Shown here piece after piece: positions 51,393 through 60,167 of a DNA stretch of 64,000 nucleotides. Source of the stretch: Hoylesella buccalis ATCC 35310 (lineage in GTDB: Bacteria; Bacteroidota; Bacteroidia; Bacteroidales; Bacteroidaceae); assembly GCF_000177075.1 (NCBI RefSeq), contig NZ_ADEG01000073.1, positions 23,332 to 87,331 on the forward strand, given 5' to 3'. The translations under genes were made by a program, and so were the position numbers. The notes below the pieces were generated by a model. It did not search any database, was not told where the DNA came from, and saw only the letters and a program-made list of their open reading frames with translations. Within the stretch, counting starts at the first letter, position 1. Every line of letters starts with the position of its first letter.

Positions 51393-52517
51393 ATGAAGGT
51401 TAGTAGTAATATTTCAAATTATCTCAGCTTTTTAAGATATTCTTTAGAGAAAAACTCAGAGAAGCCGAACAATCTTCAGTCTATGGATTGGTATGGTTTA
51501 TTTGAATTTTCTAAAAGACATTGTATAACAGGCGTTATTTTTGACGGTGTATCACGCTTAGATGCAAATACACCACATCCAGAAACAACTTTACTATACA
51601 AATGGCTTCAACAAGCAGAACAGTTAAAACGTGCAAACTTAAAAATTAATGATGATGTTGTCAAACTATATAATAGAGTATTAAAAGCAGGGTTTCCAGG
51701 TTGCATTCTTAAAGGGCAGGGAAATAACACTATGTATCCAAACCCTTGGGTTCGAACTCCAGGTGATATTGATATCTGGCTGCAAGGTAATGAGGGTGAT
51801 ATCTTAAATTATGCACGAAAGTTTGATTCGACAGCTATTGCTAATTATCACCATGTGCAATTAAGAATGCCTGATATAAGTACCCCAGTTGAAATACATT
51901 TTACCCCTTCATTTTGCGGTAATCTATTCTATAATAAACGTATGCGTGGGTATTTTGATCAACATGCTGACGAACAATTTAAAAATAAAATTTCTTTGCC
52001 AAACGAGATTGGAGAAATATCAATACCTACAGACCCATTTAACCGAATTTTTCAACTATCTCATACTATGCATCATTTCTTCTTTGAGGGTATAGGTTTA
52101 AGGCAAATAATAGACTATTATTATCTACTTAAACGTGATATAGATGACGTGGATAAAGAGGAAGAGGTAAAAACACTGAAATATCTTGGGATGTATAAAT
52201 TTGCGAGAGCCATGATGTATGTACAACATACAATCTTTGGACTAGATCGCAGTTATATGTCAGTTGAGCCAAGTGAACGTTTGGGAAAAATCCTTTTAAA
52301 AGAAATTCTATTTGCTGGTAATTTTGGATTTTATGACCATCGTTATAAGTTTAAAGGAAAAAGCAGGATGGGACAGTTTCTTTTAGAAGTTTACCGTAAT
52401 CTCCACTTTGCTTTTTATTTTCCTGCTGAGGCTTTATTTGGAAGACCAGTATTTAGATTTTGGCATCAATTTGAAAAAATGAGAATAGAAAATAACGCTA
52501 AATCAAGAAAACATTAA
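51393..52517 (+). CDS. Nucleotidyltransferase family 5-like protein
   Basis: This 374-residue protein has the NTP_transf_5-type core: GFPGCILKGQGNNTMY near residue 108, then VRTPGDIDIWLQGNEGDIL with the DxD pair of nucleotidyltransferases near 125. The rest is helical (LRQIIDYYYLLKRDID). The family is common in Bacteroidales polysaccharide loci and its substrate is unknown. It starts one base after the WbpM-like stop, so the two are very probably cotranslated. I regard it as the last gene of the locus. Confidence 0.8.
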   Translation: MKVSSNISNYLSFLRYSLEKNSEKPNNLQSMDWYGLFEFSKRHCITGVIFDGVSRLDANTPHPETTLLYKWLQQAEQLKRANLKINDDVVKLYNRVLKAGFPGCILKGQGNNTMYPNPWVRTPGDIDIWLQGNEGDILNYARKFDSTAIANYHHVQLRMPDISTPVEIHFTPSFCGNLFYNKRMRGYFDQHADEQFKNKISLPNEIGEISIPTDPFNRIFQLSHTMHHFFFEGIGLRQIIDYYYLLKRDIDDVDKEEEVKTLKYLGMYKFARAMMYVQHTIFGLDRSYMSVEPSERLGKILLKEILFAGNFGFYDHRYKFKGKSRMGQFLLEVYRNLHFAFYFPAEALFGRPVFRFWHQFEKMRIENNAKSRKH

Positions 52518-52585
52518 AGAAGAATTTGTAACAGTTTTTATGCCAGAAAAGTTTATAACAGCATTTTAAATATAACAGAAAAGTT

Positions 52586-53470
52586 ATGAAAGCATTTGTA
52601 TTTCCCGGTCAGGGATCCCAGTTCGTTGGAATGGGAAAAGAACTTTATGATAATAACGAGACAGCAAAGGAGTTGTTCGATAAAGCCAACGAGGTGTTGG
52701 GTTATCGTATCACCGACATTATGTTCGATGGTACCGATGAGCAACTCAAGGAAACCAAGGTGACACAACCTGCTGTATTCTTGCACAGTGTCATTTCTGC
52801 ACTCTGTATGGGTGATGCGTTCAAGCCTGATATGGTGGCAGGACACTCTTTGGGCGAGTTCTCTGCATTGGTGGCAGCTGGTGCTTTGAGTTTTGAAGAT
52901 GGTCTCAAATTAGTTTATGCTCGTGCCATGGCGATGCAGAAGGCTTGTGAAGTGGCACCGGGTACCATGGCAGCAATCATTGGTTTGCCAGATGAAAAGG
53001 TAGAAGAGATATGTCAAGAGGTGAGCAAAGAAGGCAAAGTAGTCATTCCTGCTAATTATAACTGTCCAGGGCAATTGGTGATTTCTGGAGATAAGGAAGG
53101 TATTGAGGAGGCTTGCGAAAAACTAAAGGCTGCGGGAGCCAAGCGCGCATTGCCTTTGAAGGTGGGAGGTGCTTTCCACTCGCCATTGATGCAGCCTGCT
53201 AAGGACGAGTTGCAAAAGGCGATAGAGGCTACCACGGTGAATACACCTCAATGTCCTGTGTACCAGAATGTAGACGGGAAACCTTATACCGATGCAGCCA
53301 AGATTAAGGCAAACCTTATCGCCCAACTGACCAGTAGCGTTCGTTGGACAACAACGGTGCAGAACATGATTGCCGATGGCGCTACCGACTTTACCGAATG
53401 TGGACCTGGCAAGGCTTTGCAGGGCATGATAGGACGCATCAGCAAGGAAGTGACAGTGCACGGCATCTAA
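52586..53470 (+). CDS. fabD: Malonyl-CoA:ACP transacylase
   Basis: This 294-residue enzyme transfers malonyl from CoA to acyl carrier protein for fatty-acid synthesis. FPGQGSQFVGMGKEL lies at the N-terminus, VAGHSLGEFSALVAAG with the catalytic serine near residue 89, and GGAFHSPLMQPAKDEL with the catalytic histidine near 195. It stands alone here, 68 bp after the nucleotidyltransferase gene. It is a core gene and probably marks the end of the accessory locus. Confidence 0.96.
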   Translation: MKAFVFPGQGSQFVGMGKELYDNNETAKELFDKANEVLGYRITDIMFDGTDEQLKETKVTQPAVFLHSVISALCMGDAFKPDMVAGHSLGEFSALVAAGALSFEDGLKLVYARAMAMQKACEVAPGTMAAIIGLPDEKVEEICQEVSKEGKVVIPANYNCPGQLVISGDKEGIEEACEKLKAAGAKRALPLKVGGAFHSPLMQPAKDELQKAIEATTVNTPQCPVYQNVDGKPYTDAAKIKANLIAQLTSSVRWTTTVQNMIADGATDFTECGPGKALQGMIGRISKEVTVHGI

Positions 53471-53509
53471 ATACCTGTTGAGAGTAAATAGTAGTCAATA
53501 GGAGTAATG

Positions 53510-53579
53510 TGGGAGTTAATAGACAAATGTCATTTAATCGCAAGTATTAAATTAGGTGTTGTTTGTTAACTCCCATTTT
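53510..53579 (+). terminator. Possible terminator after fabD
   Basis: TGGGAGTTAA (53510-53519) and TTAACTCCCA (53566-53575) are perfect 10-base reverse complements, followed by TTTT. The loop of 46 bases is long. The same TTAACTCC word recurs in the minisatellite just downstream, so the pairing may be a by-product of that repeat. Confidence 0.4.
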
Positions 53580-53631
53580 ATATCTTATGAATTTCCTTTT
53601 AACTTCCATAGAAAGAACTGCTATCGTCCGT

Positions 53632-53697
53632 TAACTCCCTATTAACTCCTATCTAACTCCCTATTAACTCCTATCTAACTCCCTATTAACTCCTTAT
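53632..53697. repeat. Six-unit 11-bp minisatellite, TAACTCCnnAT
   Basis: TAACTCC begins at 53632, 53643, 53654, 53665, 53676 and 53687, an exact 11-bp period. Units alternate TAACTCCCTAT and TAACTCCTATC, forming a 22-bp higher-order repeat. The last unit ends directly before the start codon of the GH13 gene, so its length could affect translation or transcription of that gene. Confidence 0.85.
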
Positions 53698-53701
53698 AAA
53701 A

Positions 53702-55378
53702 ATGACCATCTATCAAATCTTTACTCGTCTTTTTGGCAATCAAAACATGACCTTCACGCCCCATGGAACGATGGAAGAGAATGGAGTGGGGAAGATGAAC
53801 GACATCACCACGACCGTGCTCAATCGTATTCACGACATGGGGTTCACGCATGTGTGGTTCACGGGCATTGTTCGCCATGCAACGACAACCGATTATTCTA
53901 CCTACGGCATCCCTCGTCAACATCCAGCCATTGTGAAGGGAAGGGCTGGGTCGCCATACGCCATTACCGATTATTATGATGTCGACCCCGACCTTGCCGT
54001 GCAGGTACCGAAGCGTATGGATGAGTTCGAGGCTTTGGTGAAGCGTACGCACGAGGCAGGCATGAAAGTGATTGTTGATTTCGTCCCCAATCATGTGGCA
54101 CGGCAATACCACTCCATTTGCAAACCTAAGGGAGTGAGAGACTTGGGAGAGAAGGATGATGTAAACAAGCACTTTGACATTCACAACAATTTTTATTATT
54201 GTCCAAGTTATCCCTTTGAACCTGCCATTGATTTGTGCAAGGATGCCAGCGAACCTTATCGTGAATATCCTGCCAAATGCACGGGCAACGATTGTTTCAA
54301 TGCTTCGCCTTCAGCTAATGATTGGTACGAAACCGTCAAGCTGAACTATAGCATTGATTACACCGATGCTGGTGGACGCAGTGAACATTTCGACCCCATG
54401 CCCGACACATGGCGACAGATGACAGACATTCTGCTGTTTTGGGCTTCTAAGGGAGTGGACGGCTTTCGCTGTGACATGGCAGAGATGGTGCCAACGGCAT
54501 TTTGGCAGTACGCTATTGGTAAGCTCAAGGCAACCTATCCTAACGTCATCATCATTGGCGAGGTGTACAATCCTTCGCTTTATCGGGCGTATATCGCTTC
54601 GGGATTTGACTACTTATACGATAAGGTGGGCATGTACGACTGTTTGCGCGACATCGTGTGTGGCATGCGTCCAGCCCATCACATTACCCGCCAATGGCAA
54701 TCCGTGGATGATATTTTGCCAAAGATGCTCTATTTTTTGGAAAACCATGACGAGCAACGTATCGCCAGCGACTTCTTTTGTGGCAGTGCCGAACGTGCCT
54801 TGCCGGCTTTCATGGTATGCGCATGGCTGCACACCAATCCTGTCATGGTGTATGCTGGACAGGAGTTTGGCGAGCGAGGCATGGATGCAGAAGGATTCAG
54901 TGGTCTTGATGGTAGGACAACCATATTCGACTACTGGGCGGTAAAGTCCGTCATCGAAGGATATTATCAAAGAAGAAAAATGGATAACCACAGTAAAACG
55001 TTATCCGAAACTTATCGACAAATACTCAATTTGCGTAACCTGCCTGCCATTGCGCACGGTCAGTTCTTCGATTTGATGTATGCCAACAGTCAGCACTCGG
55101 CATTGTTCAATCCCGATGAGCAGTATGTCTTCTTGCGTAAATCGGCTGAGCAAATCTTGTTGATTGTCGTGAATTTCTCGCCCAATCAGCAAACAGTACA
55201 CGTCAACATTCCGGAACATGCCTTCAACTATTTACAAATGTCGCAAGGTAATTGCAAAGCCATTGACTTGATAACCAACAAAGAACAAACCGTGGCATGG
55301 CAAGCTGATCGGCCTTTTGTAACACAGGTGATGGGCTATGGCGGTAAAATTTATGAAATAAAACGTCATGAAGTCTGA
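53702..55378 (+). CDS. GH13 alpha-amylase family enzyme, cytoplasmic
   Basis: This 558-residue protein begins at once with the catalytic barrel (TIYQIFTRLFGNQN) and has no signal peptide, so it should act in the cytoplasm. Conserved GH13 regions are VDFVPNHVA near residue 125, GFRCDMAEM with the nucleophile Asp near 257, IIIGEVYNP with the acid/base Glu near 286, and FLENHDEQRI with the transition-state Asp near 351. A C-terminal beta domain follows from about 470. It hydrolyses or rearranges alpha-glucans such as stored glycogen or imported maltodextrins. The exact specificity is not readable. Confidence 0.92.
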   Translation: MTIYQIFTRLFGNQNMTFTPHGTMEENGVGKMNDITTTVLNRIHDMGFTHVWFTGIVRHATTTDYSTYGIPRQHPAIVKGRAGSPYAITDYYDVDPDLAVQVPKRMDEFEALVKRTHEAGMKVIVDFVPNHVARQYHSICKPKGVRDLGEKDDVNKHFDIHNNFYYCPSYPFEPAIDLCKDASEPYREYPAKCTGNDCFNASPSANDWYETVKLNYSIDYTDAGGRSEHFDPMPDTWRQMTDILLFWASKGVDGFRCDMAEMVPTAFWQYAIGKLKATYPNVIIIGEVYNPSLYRAYIASGFDYLYDKVGMYDCLRDIVCGMRPAHHITRQWQSVDDILPKMLYFLENHDEQRIASDFFCGSAERALPAFMVCAWLHTNPVMVYAGQEFGERGMDAEGFSGLDGRTTIFDYWAVKSVIEGYYQRRKMDNHSKTLSETYRQILNLRNLPAIAHGQFFDLMYANSQHSALFNPDEQYVFLRKSAEQILLIVVNFSPNQQTVHVNIPEHAFNYLQMSQGNCKAIDLITNKEQTVAWQADRPFVTQVMGYGGKIYEIKRHEV

Positions 55379-55398
55379 TTTTTTAGCTCTAACCTACT

Positions 55399-55446
55399 CG
55401 AAAACTCCCCATTCTCGTCAAATGACAGAGGATGGGGAGTTTTCGT
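55399..55446. terminator. Intrinsic terminator after the GH13 gene
   Basis: AAAACTCCCCAT (55401-55412) and ATGGGGAGTTTT (55432-55443) are perfect 12-base reverse complements with A and T tracts on the outer sides, the classical bidirectional form. It begins about 20 bp after the stop. Confidence 0.85.
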
Positions 55447-55457
55447 TTAAGTATCTT

Positions 55458-55489
55458 TTGTTCGTTTCTACATTTATGGCTATCTTTGT
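55458..55489 (+). promoter_or_regulatory. Bacteroidetes-type promoter of the AlaX-like gene
   Basis: TTTG (55458-55461), 20 bp, TATCTTTG (55482-55489). It predicts a start near 55496, 16 nt before the GTG at 55512. Confidence 0.7.
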
Positions 55490-55511
55490 TTGTTCATAAA
55501 ATAACAAAATC

Positions 55512-55970
55512 GTGTTGGAAATTCAAGAGCGGGAAGTGTCATTCCCACCGGCCCATACTGCAGAGCATTTACTCAATCAATTGATGCATAGAATGTTTGG
55601 ATGTGAGCGTTCACACAATGCGCACATTGAGCGAAAGAAAAGTAAGATGACGTTTGTTCTCGATCGTAAACCGGACAAACGTGACGAGAAAGAGATTGAA
55701 ACTCGCATGAACGAGTTGATACAACAAGATATGCCCGTGACGTTTGAAGTGGTTGACAGGCAGCATCTTCCCGAAGGAATCAGCTTAGACCGCCTGCCTG
55801 CCGATGCTTCGGATGCGATTCGTATTTGCCGCATTGGCGATTACGACGTTTGTCCATGTATCGGAAAACATGTGCGTTCAACCTCACAAATAGGAAGGTT
55901 CGAACTATTGGGAACCAACTGGGACGAACATAAAAAAACTTTTAGAGTTCGGTTCAAAATCATTCCATAG
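55512..55970 (+). CDS. AlaX-like trans-editing protein (tRNA synthetase second-additional domain)
   Basis: This 152-residue protein has the metal-binding HxxxH in PPAHTAEHLLNQLMHRMFG near residue 18 and the CxxxH in DVCPCIGKHVRSTSQIGRFE near 117. These are the zinc ligands of the AlaRS/ThrRS editing domain. Standalone proteins of this type deacylate mischarged tRNA such as Ser-tRNA(Ala). The start is a GTG at 55512; a TTG at 55515 is also possible. It has its own promoter. Confidence 0.85.
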   Translation: MLEIQEREVSFPPAHTAEHLLNQLMHRMFGCERSHNAHIERKKSKMTFVLDRKPDKRDEKEIETRMNELIQQDMPVTFEVVDRQHLPEGISLDRLPADASDAIRICRIGDYDVCPCIGKHVRSTSQIGRFELLGTNWDEHKKTFRVRFKIIP

Positions 55971-56020
55971 GGCTACTTTCTCATAGCTACCCACTTCTTT
56001 TAAAACTCATTTTCATTGTG

Positions 56021-57007
56021 ATGGAACAAAATATGGATTCTATAGATCACGAACATATTCCTACCAAGCATTTTAATCGTGCCCCTTTGCTGGCTCACCT
56101 GAGCATGTTCTCAGCCTGTGCCATTTGGGGACTCATGGCTCCTATTGGCAAAGATGCCATGCTGCATGGGGTGAATGGTGTGAGTATGGTTTCGTTCCGC
56201 GTGCTGGGCGGAGCCATCTTGTTTTGGGTGAGTTCGCTCTTTGTCAAGCACGAGCATGTACCCCTACGGGATGTGTTGTGGTTTATTGGTGCTGCAGTTT
56301 TCGGATTGGTCTGCAATCAATGTTGTTTTACCATCGGATTGAGCTACACTTCTCCCATCAATGCCAGCATTGTCACAACCTCCATGCCTATATTTGCCAT
56401 GGTGTTGGCAGCACTCATTTTGAAAGAACCCATCACGGGTAAAAAGGCAATGGGCGTGTTGATAGGATGTTGCGGTGCGCTGATTTTGATATTAACCAGC
56501 ATGACCGCAGGCGATGCCAAGGTTGGCGACATTCGCGGCGACCTGATGGTCATGGGGGCGCAGCTGTCTTATGCGTTTTATTTATCCACATTCAACAAGT
56601 TGGTGAAGCGATATTCGGTCTTTACCGTCAACAAATGGATGTTTCTATGGGCCACCTGTCTCATCTGGCCGTTTTCTTTCCGTGAAGTCATGGATATTCC
56701 TTGGGCGGCTGTTTCTACTAAAACCTGGTTGGAAACCGCCTATGTTGTTTTCTTTGGTACGTTTGTCGGATACATCCTCGTCATCTCAGCCCAACGCGTG
56801 TTGCGCCCCACGGTGGTCAGTTCCTACAACTATGTGCAGCCCGTTGTGGCCGTGGTCGTGACGGTACTCACGGGAATGGGCATTTTCAAATGGACGCATG
56901 GCCTTGCTGTTCTCATGGTGTTTGTGGGCGTTTGGATGGTCACCAAGTCAAGGTCGCGTCACGACATGGTAGACAATAAGGGCGAGTTGACACGTGATTC
57001 GGCATAG
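56021..57007 (+). CDS. EamA/DMT-family transporter
   Basis: This 328-residue membrane protein has ten hydrophobic segments in two EamA repeats (SACAIWGLMAPIGKDAML near residue 30 and YAFYLSTFNKLVKRYS near 185). It belongs to the drug/metabolite transporter superfamily of the inner membrane; the substrate is unknown. The ATG at 56021 is preferred over a GTG one codon upstream. It follows the AlaX-like gene by 50 bp and may be cotranscribed, as I see no promoter between them. Confidence 0.88.
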   Translation: MEQNMDSIDHEHIPTKHFNRAPLLAHLSMFSACAIWGLMAPIGKDAMLHGVNGVSMVSFRVLGGAILFWVSSLFVKHEHVPLRDVLWFIGAAVFGLVCNQCCFTIGLSYTSPINASIVTTSMPIFAMVLAALILKEPITGKKAMGVLIGCCGALILILTSMTAGDAKVGDIRGDLMVMGAQLSYAFYLSTFNKLVKRYSVFTVNKWMFLWATCLIWPFSFREVMDIPWAAVSTKTWLETAYVVFFGTFVGYILVISAQRVLRPTVVSSYNYVQPVVAVVVTVLTGMGIFKWTHGLAVLMVFVGVWMVTKSRSRHDMVDNKGELTRDSA

Positions 57008-57089
57008 CAGTCTGCAAAAAATGCCAGTAAGGTCTGTGAAGAAAAACAACTTTTTCCGATAAACAAATCGAACAAAAAAGATGTTTTTT

Positions 57090-57119
57090 TTTGTAAAATT
57101 TGGATTTTTGTTATCTTTG
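57090..57119 (+). promoter_or_regulatory. Bacteroidetes-type promoter of the small outer-membrane protein gene
   Basis: TTTG (57090-57093), 18 bp, TATCTTTG (57112-57119). A T9 run immediately overlaps the -33 box. It predicts a start near 57126 and supports the ATG at 57144. Confidence 0.65.
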
Positions 57120-57143
57120 TATATCAATTTAAAGCTAACCAAT

Positions 57144-57722
57144 ATGAAGCGAACACTTTTATGGGCATTCTGCAGTCTCTTTGCAATCTTCGTGAGTGCC
57201 CAGCAGCCTATTGATACTGCCGTGAAACCAGACCGCACAGAGGCGCTACCAAACATGATTCGACTGAATTACGGGCTCGGCATCATGACATCCAAGTTCG
57301 AGGATGTGAGAGAAACTTACAATTCAAGCTCAGTCGTAACGCTGAGCCTTGACTATGAGCATTTGTGGGACAATGGGCTGGGCTTTGGCATTCATGCCAG
57401 TCAAAACCACTTTAGCAAGCCCAACTGCAATGTACTCTTCGTGGGAGGCAGCTTCGTCGCCACATGGACAACCGACAAAGGCTGGCGATGGGAAGGTGCG
57501 GTAGGCATGGGCTTTGCCCGCAATGACCTGAATCAGCGTGACCAGGAAAACGGACTTGGACTTCTAACCATTCTTGGTTGCACTTATAAGCTATCACGCC
57601 ATTGGGGCATCGGAGCCGACCTCAGGAAGCTCACTTCCATCTATCGCAAGCCCGCCGGATGGGAGGGTCGGTTTGGGTTCAACCACTATCAGTTAGGCAT
57701 CGGCCTGGCTTATTTGTTTTAA
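57144..57722 (+). CDS. Small outer-membrane beta-barrel-like protein
   Basis: This 192-residue protein has a signal peptide (KRTLLWAFCSLFAIFVSAQ), and the mature part alternates hydrophobic and polar residues with many Gly and aromatics (IRLNYGLGIMTS, HLWDNGLGFGIHASQNHF), ending in GIGLAYLF. The terminal Phe and pattern fit an eight-stranded outer-membrane barrel. It is not assigned to a known family. A frame starting 21 codons earlier overlaps the promoter and is rejected. Confidence 0.7.
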   Translation: MKRTLLWAFCSLFAIFVSAQQPIDTAVKPDRTEALPNMIRLNYGLGIMTSKFEDVRETYNSSSVVTLSLDYEHLWDNGLGFGIHASQNHFSKPNCNVLFVGGSFVATWTTDKGWRWEGAVGMGFARNDLNQRDQENGLGLLTILGCTYKLSRHWGIGADLRKLTSIYRKPAGWEGRFGFNHYQLGIGLAYLF

Positions 57723-57785
57723 CCGCTTGCACTGTTGTCACATTCTGACGGAAACAAGGACAAACACTATTAATCTCAGTTAGAT

Positions 57786-58493
57786 ATGAAAAAGATTCAA
57801 ACAAGCACTGCCGCCGTAGCTATGAGCCTGCTGCTGGCCACGGCTTCTTTCGTTCCAGCTCATGCTCAAAGTGAGGCGGAACAGGTTGAAAAAGAGCATA
57901 CGCACAAGTGTGTGAGTATTAAATACTGCAACAATAACGAGGAATTGGCCGCAGGCGAATGGAAAACTGCCGACAGCGTGACCGTGATTACCAAGACGCG
58001 CAACCAACAGATGTGGTGGGGCGGAAACGATTTCAGGTTCGACTCGCACGACAAGCAGGTCAAGAAGCTGCTCAAGAAGGATGTTTTCGCCATCATGTAT
58101 GGCGACACGCTCTTGCTGAACACCCGTCCGTACAAAGATCGTGGATGTGCTTTCGGCAATGGATATGCCCGAGCGTTCAAGATGAGCGACGGACATCTAC
58201 TGCTCACCTACCTCGATGTGCAGGAAATGAGCAGTCGCGCCACCATGGGTGGAATGTTCGGCCTCATTGGTGCGTTGGCCATGGCTGCCTCCTCCAAGAA
58301 AGTAGCCAGCCAGAATGTGTGCTACATCATCACGCCTGGCAACAAGAAAGCTTTGATTGTTGACGAGAAGCTCATGGCGGTTTTGCTCAACGATCATCAG
58401 CCCTTGCTCGACGAATACCGTTCTGTAGAAAAGAAGAAGCGGCTCCATGCCGAGACCGTCATGCCGCTGTTAAAGAAGGCCGGCCTGCTGTAA
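57786..58493 (+). CDS. Secreted hypothetical protein
   Basis: This 235-residue protein has a signal peptide (MSLLLATASFVPAHAQ) and a mature region I do not recognise with certainty. DRGCAFGNGYARAF near residue 120 and a short hydrophobic stretch MGGMFGLIGALAMAAS near 155 are notable. The latter may be a membrane segment or a glycine-rich turn. KKALIVDEKLMAVLLNDHQPLL follows, in the style of uncharacterised Bacteroidales envelope proteins (possibly DUF6563). It lies 63 bp after the barrel gene, same strand. Confidence 0.65.
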   Translation: MKKIQTSTAAVAMSLLLATASFVPAHAQSEAEQVEKEHTHKCVSIKYCNNNEELAAGEWKTADSVTVITKTRNQQMWWGGNDFRFDSHDKQVKKLLKKDVFAIMYGDTLLLNTRPYKDRGCAFGNGYARAFKMSDGHLLLTYLDVQEMSSRATMGGMFGLIGALAMAASSKKVASQNVCYIITPGNKKALIVDEKLMAVLLNDHQPLLDEYRSVEKKKRLHAETVMPLLKKAGLL

Positions 58494-58528
58494 GTGAAAA
58501 AAGGTCGTGAGCTTTTGGGGTAGACAAG

Positions 58529-59185
58529 TCAGCAGGTATGCTGTTTGCCCGTTTCCTCATCATAGAGATTGTCGAATTGTTGTCTTAGTTTGTCCGGGTT
58601 CTCAATGATGCTGCGGATGGTTTTCAGGTGCTTTTCATTAGGCGAGTTGGGTATCCATAGCTTGATGTAGCCTGTGTTGGAATATTTTTCTTGCAGGTGA
58701 GCCAGAAAGCGACGCCACTGTTCCTCGCGATTCTTTCCCGGCTCGTTTTCCAAACCAAACTGTACTGCGCGTCGAAAAACATGCTCTGGTTCGAGGTCTC
58801 TGTCAGCCTCTGCCACAATCTTTCCATAAATGCTGCGTGGCGAATGGGATGCGCTGGCACGGTGATCTTCAACGGCTTCGCGCATGATGCGTATCTGTTC
58901 AGGTGAGAACCATCGCTTCAATCGTGCGTCAGCGGCAAGAATTTTTCCTCCAGTGAGGTGATGAATGGCTCTCGGTCCAGACATGCCAATGTCGTGATAG
59001 GCCGCTACGGTGTATGCCATGTTTACGTCTGCCCCCATCCTTTTAGCCAGCTCGAGGCTTCCTTTGATGACATGCTGCACATGCCCCAATCCATGCGAAA
59101 GGCCAAATTCGTTGTATTTCGGGAGGATGTTTTGCTCGATGAAAGCCATTAAATCAAGGTTTACATTGTTTTCTATCATGCCCAT
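58529..59185 (-). CDS. HD-domain phosphohydrolase-like protein
   Basis: This 218-residue protein has an HD-type metal site: GLSHGLGHVQHVIKG near residue 32, VAAYHDIGMSGPRAIHH near 62, AVEDHRASASHSPRS near 98 and IVAEADRDLEPEHVF near 115, giving the H...HD...H...D pattern. Members hydrolyse phosphate esters, often of nucleotides; the substrate is unknown. The ATG at 59185 is chosen because the minus-strand promoter lies at 59198-59229. The ATG at 59179 is also possible. It is divergent from menA. Confidence 0.85.
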   Translation of the reverse strand: MGMIENNVNLDLMAFIEQNILPKYNEFGLSHGLGHVQHVIKGSLELAKRMGADVNMAYTVAAYHDIGMSGPRAIHHLTGGKILAADARLKRWFSPEQIRIMREAVEDHRASASHSPRSIYGKIVAEADRDLEPEHVFRRAVQFGLENEPGKNREEQWRRFLAHLQEKYSNTGYIKLWIPNSPNEKHLKTIRSIIENPDKLRQQFDNLYDEETGKQHTC

Positions 59186-59194
59186 GGGAGTTTG

Positions 59195-59225
59195 TTGCAA
59201 ATGTAAGAATAATTGTTTATTTTTG
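59195..59225 (+). promoter_or_regulatory. Promoter of menA (overlaps divergent HD-gene promoter)
   Basis: TTG (59195-59197), 20 bp, TATTTTTG (59218-59225). The transcript would start near 59232, about 33 nt before the menA ATG. Confidence 0.6.
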
Positions 59226-59229
59226 CAAA
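59198..59229 (-). promoter_or_regulatory. Promoter of the HD-domain gene (overlaps menA promoter)
   Basis: On the minus strand the sequence reads TTTG, 20 bp, TACATTTG. Its elements interleave with those of the menA promoter, so the two polymerases could not bind together. The predicted leader is only a few bases. Confidence 0.55.
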
Positions 59230-59264
59230 ACAATCTCAAGAAGATTCAACGAAAAACTATTTGT

Positions 59265-60167
59265 ATGCATGCACCTCGTGTTCAACGCAACTCTCTTCAA
59301 GCTTGGCTCTTGGCCATGCGTCCCAAAACTTTGTCGGGTTCGGCTGTTCCCGTGATGATTGCCACGGCGTTGGCACTGGCGATGACCAATTGGAACGTTC
59401 GTATAGTGCCGGTACTGCTGTGTTTCCTCTTTGCTTTCATCATGCAGATAGATGCTAATTTCATCAACGACTATCTTGATTTCAAGCGTGGAAATGATGA
59501 TGAAACCCGACTGGGACCACGCCGTGCTTGTGCGCAAGGGTGGATTTCTCCGCAAGCCATGCGCGTGGGTATTGTCGTGACAACCTTGCTGGCTTGCGTG
59601 GTTGGACTGCCTTTGGTTTGCTATGGCGGTATTGAAATGATTGGGGTGGGACTCCTATGTGTGTTGTTTTGCTTCCTCTACACCACGCATCTGTCTTATC
59701 TCGGACTGGGTGATCTCCTGGTTCTTCTCTTCTTTGGCCTTATTCCTGTTTGTGTAACCTACTATTTGGCGATGCCGTCAACGATGAATCACGTCACTTG
59801 GGAAGTGGTGTTGAGCTCGCTGGCCTGTGGAATTATCATTGATACCTTGTTGATTGTCAACAACTATCGTGATTTGGAGAACGATCGACGGGCGCACAAG
59901 ATGACCTTGGTAGTAAGGATGGGTGAATCCTTATCACGCAAAGTTTATCTCATGCTGGGATGGTTGGGGTGCCTGTTGGGTATTGTGTTTTTGTTCAATG
60001 GGCATCCTTGGGCTTTTGTATTCCCAATAATTTATTTGGTTTTACATACGCGTACTTACCATCGCATGCGAATCAAACAAGGTAAGGCATTGAATCAAAT
60101 CCTTGGTGAGACAGGGCGGAACATCTTTATTTATGGTGTTCTGGTTTCTCTCGGGCTACTTGTTTAA
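59265..60167 (+). CDS. menA: 1,4-dihydroxy-2-naphthoate polyprenyltransferase
   Basis: This 300-residue UbiA-family membrane enzyme attaches the polyprenyl tail in menaquinone synthesis. It begins LLAMRPKTLSGSAVPVMIA. The first prenyl-diphosphate-binding motif is DANFINDYLDFKRGNDD near residue 64 and the second is VNNYRDLENDRRAHKMTL near 200, between about eight membrane segments. The ATG at 59265 is set by the promoter and family start; a longer frame would overlap the divergent gene. Its stop overlaps the convergent porin gene by 4 bp. Confidence 0.93.
   Translation: MHAPRVQRNSLQAWLLAMRPKTLSGSAVPVMIATALALAMTNWNVRIVPVLLCFLFAFIMQIDANFINDYLDFKRGNDDETRLGPRRACAQGWISPQAMRVGIVVTTLLACVVGLPLVCYGGIEMIGVGLLCVLFCFLYTTHLSYLGLGDLLVLLFFGLIPVCVTYYLAMPSTMNHVTWEVVLSSLACGIIIDTLLIVNNYRDLENDRRAHKMTLVVRMGESLSRKVYLMLGWLGCLLGIVFLFNGHPWAFVFPIIYLVLHTRTYHRMRIKQGKALNQILGETGRNIFIYGVLVSLGLLV

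Noticed and set aside
18406..52517. UpxY/UpxZ or Wza/Wzc genes expected for a Bacteroidales capsule locus
   Set aside because: I looked for NusG-like and Wza/Wzc-like motifs in this region and saw none. They may lie elsewhere in the genome.
59010..59264. 85-residue N-terminal extension of MenA
   Set aside because: It overlaps the divergent HD-domain gene and the promoter at 59195-59225. The UbiA family begins at the ATG at 59265.
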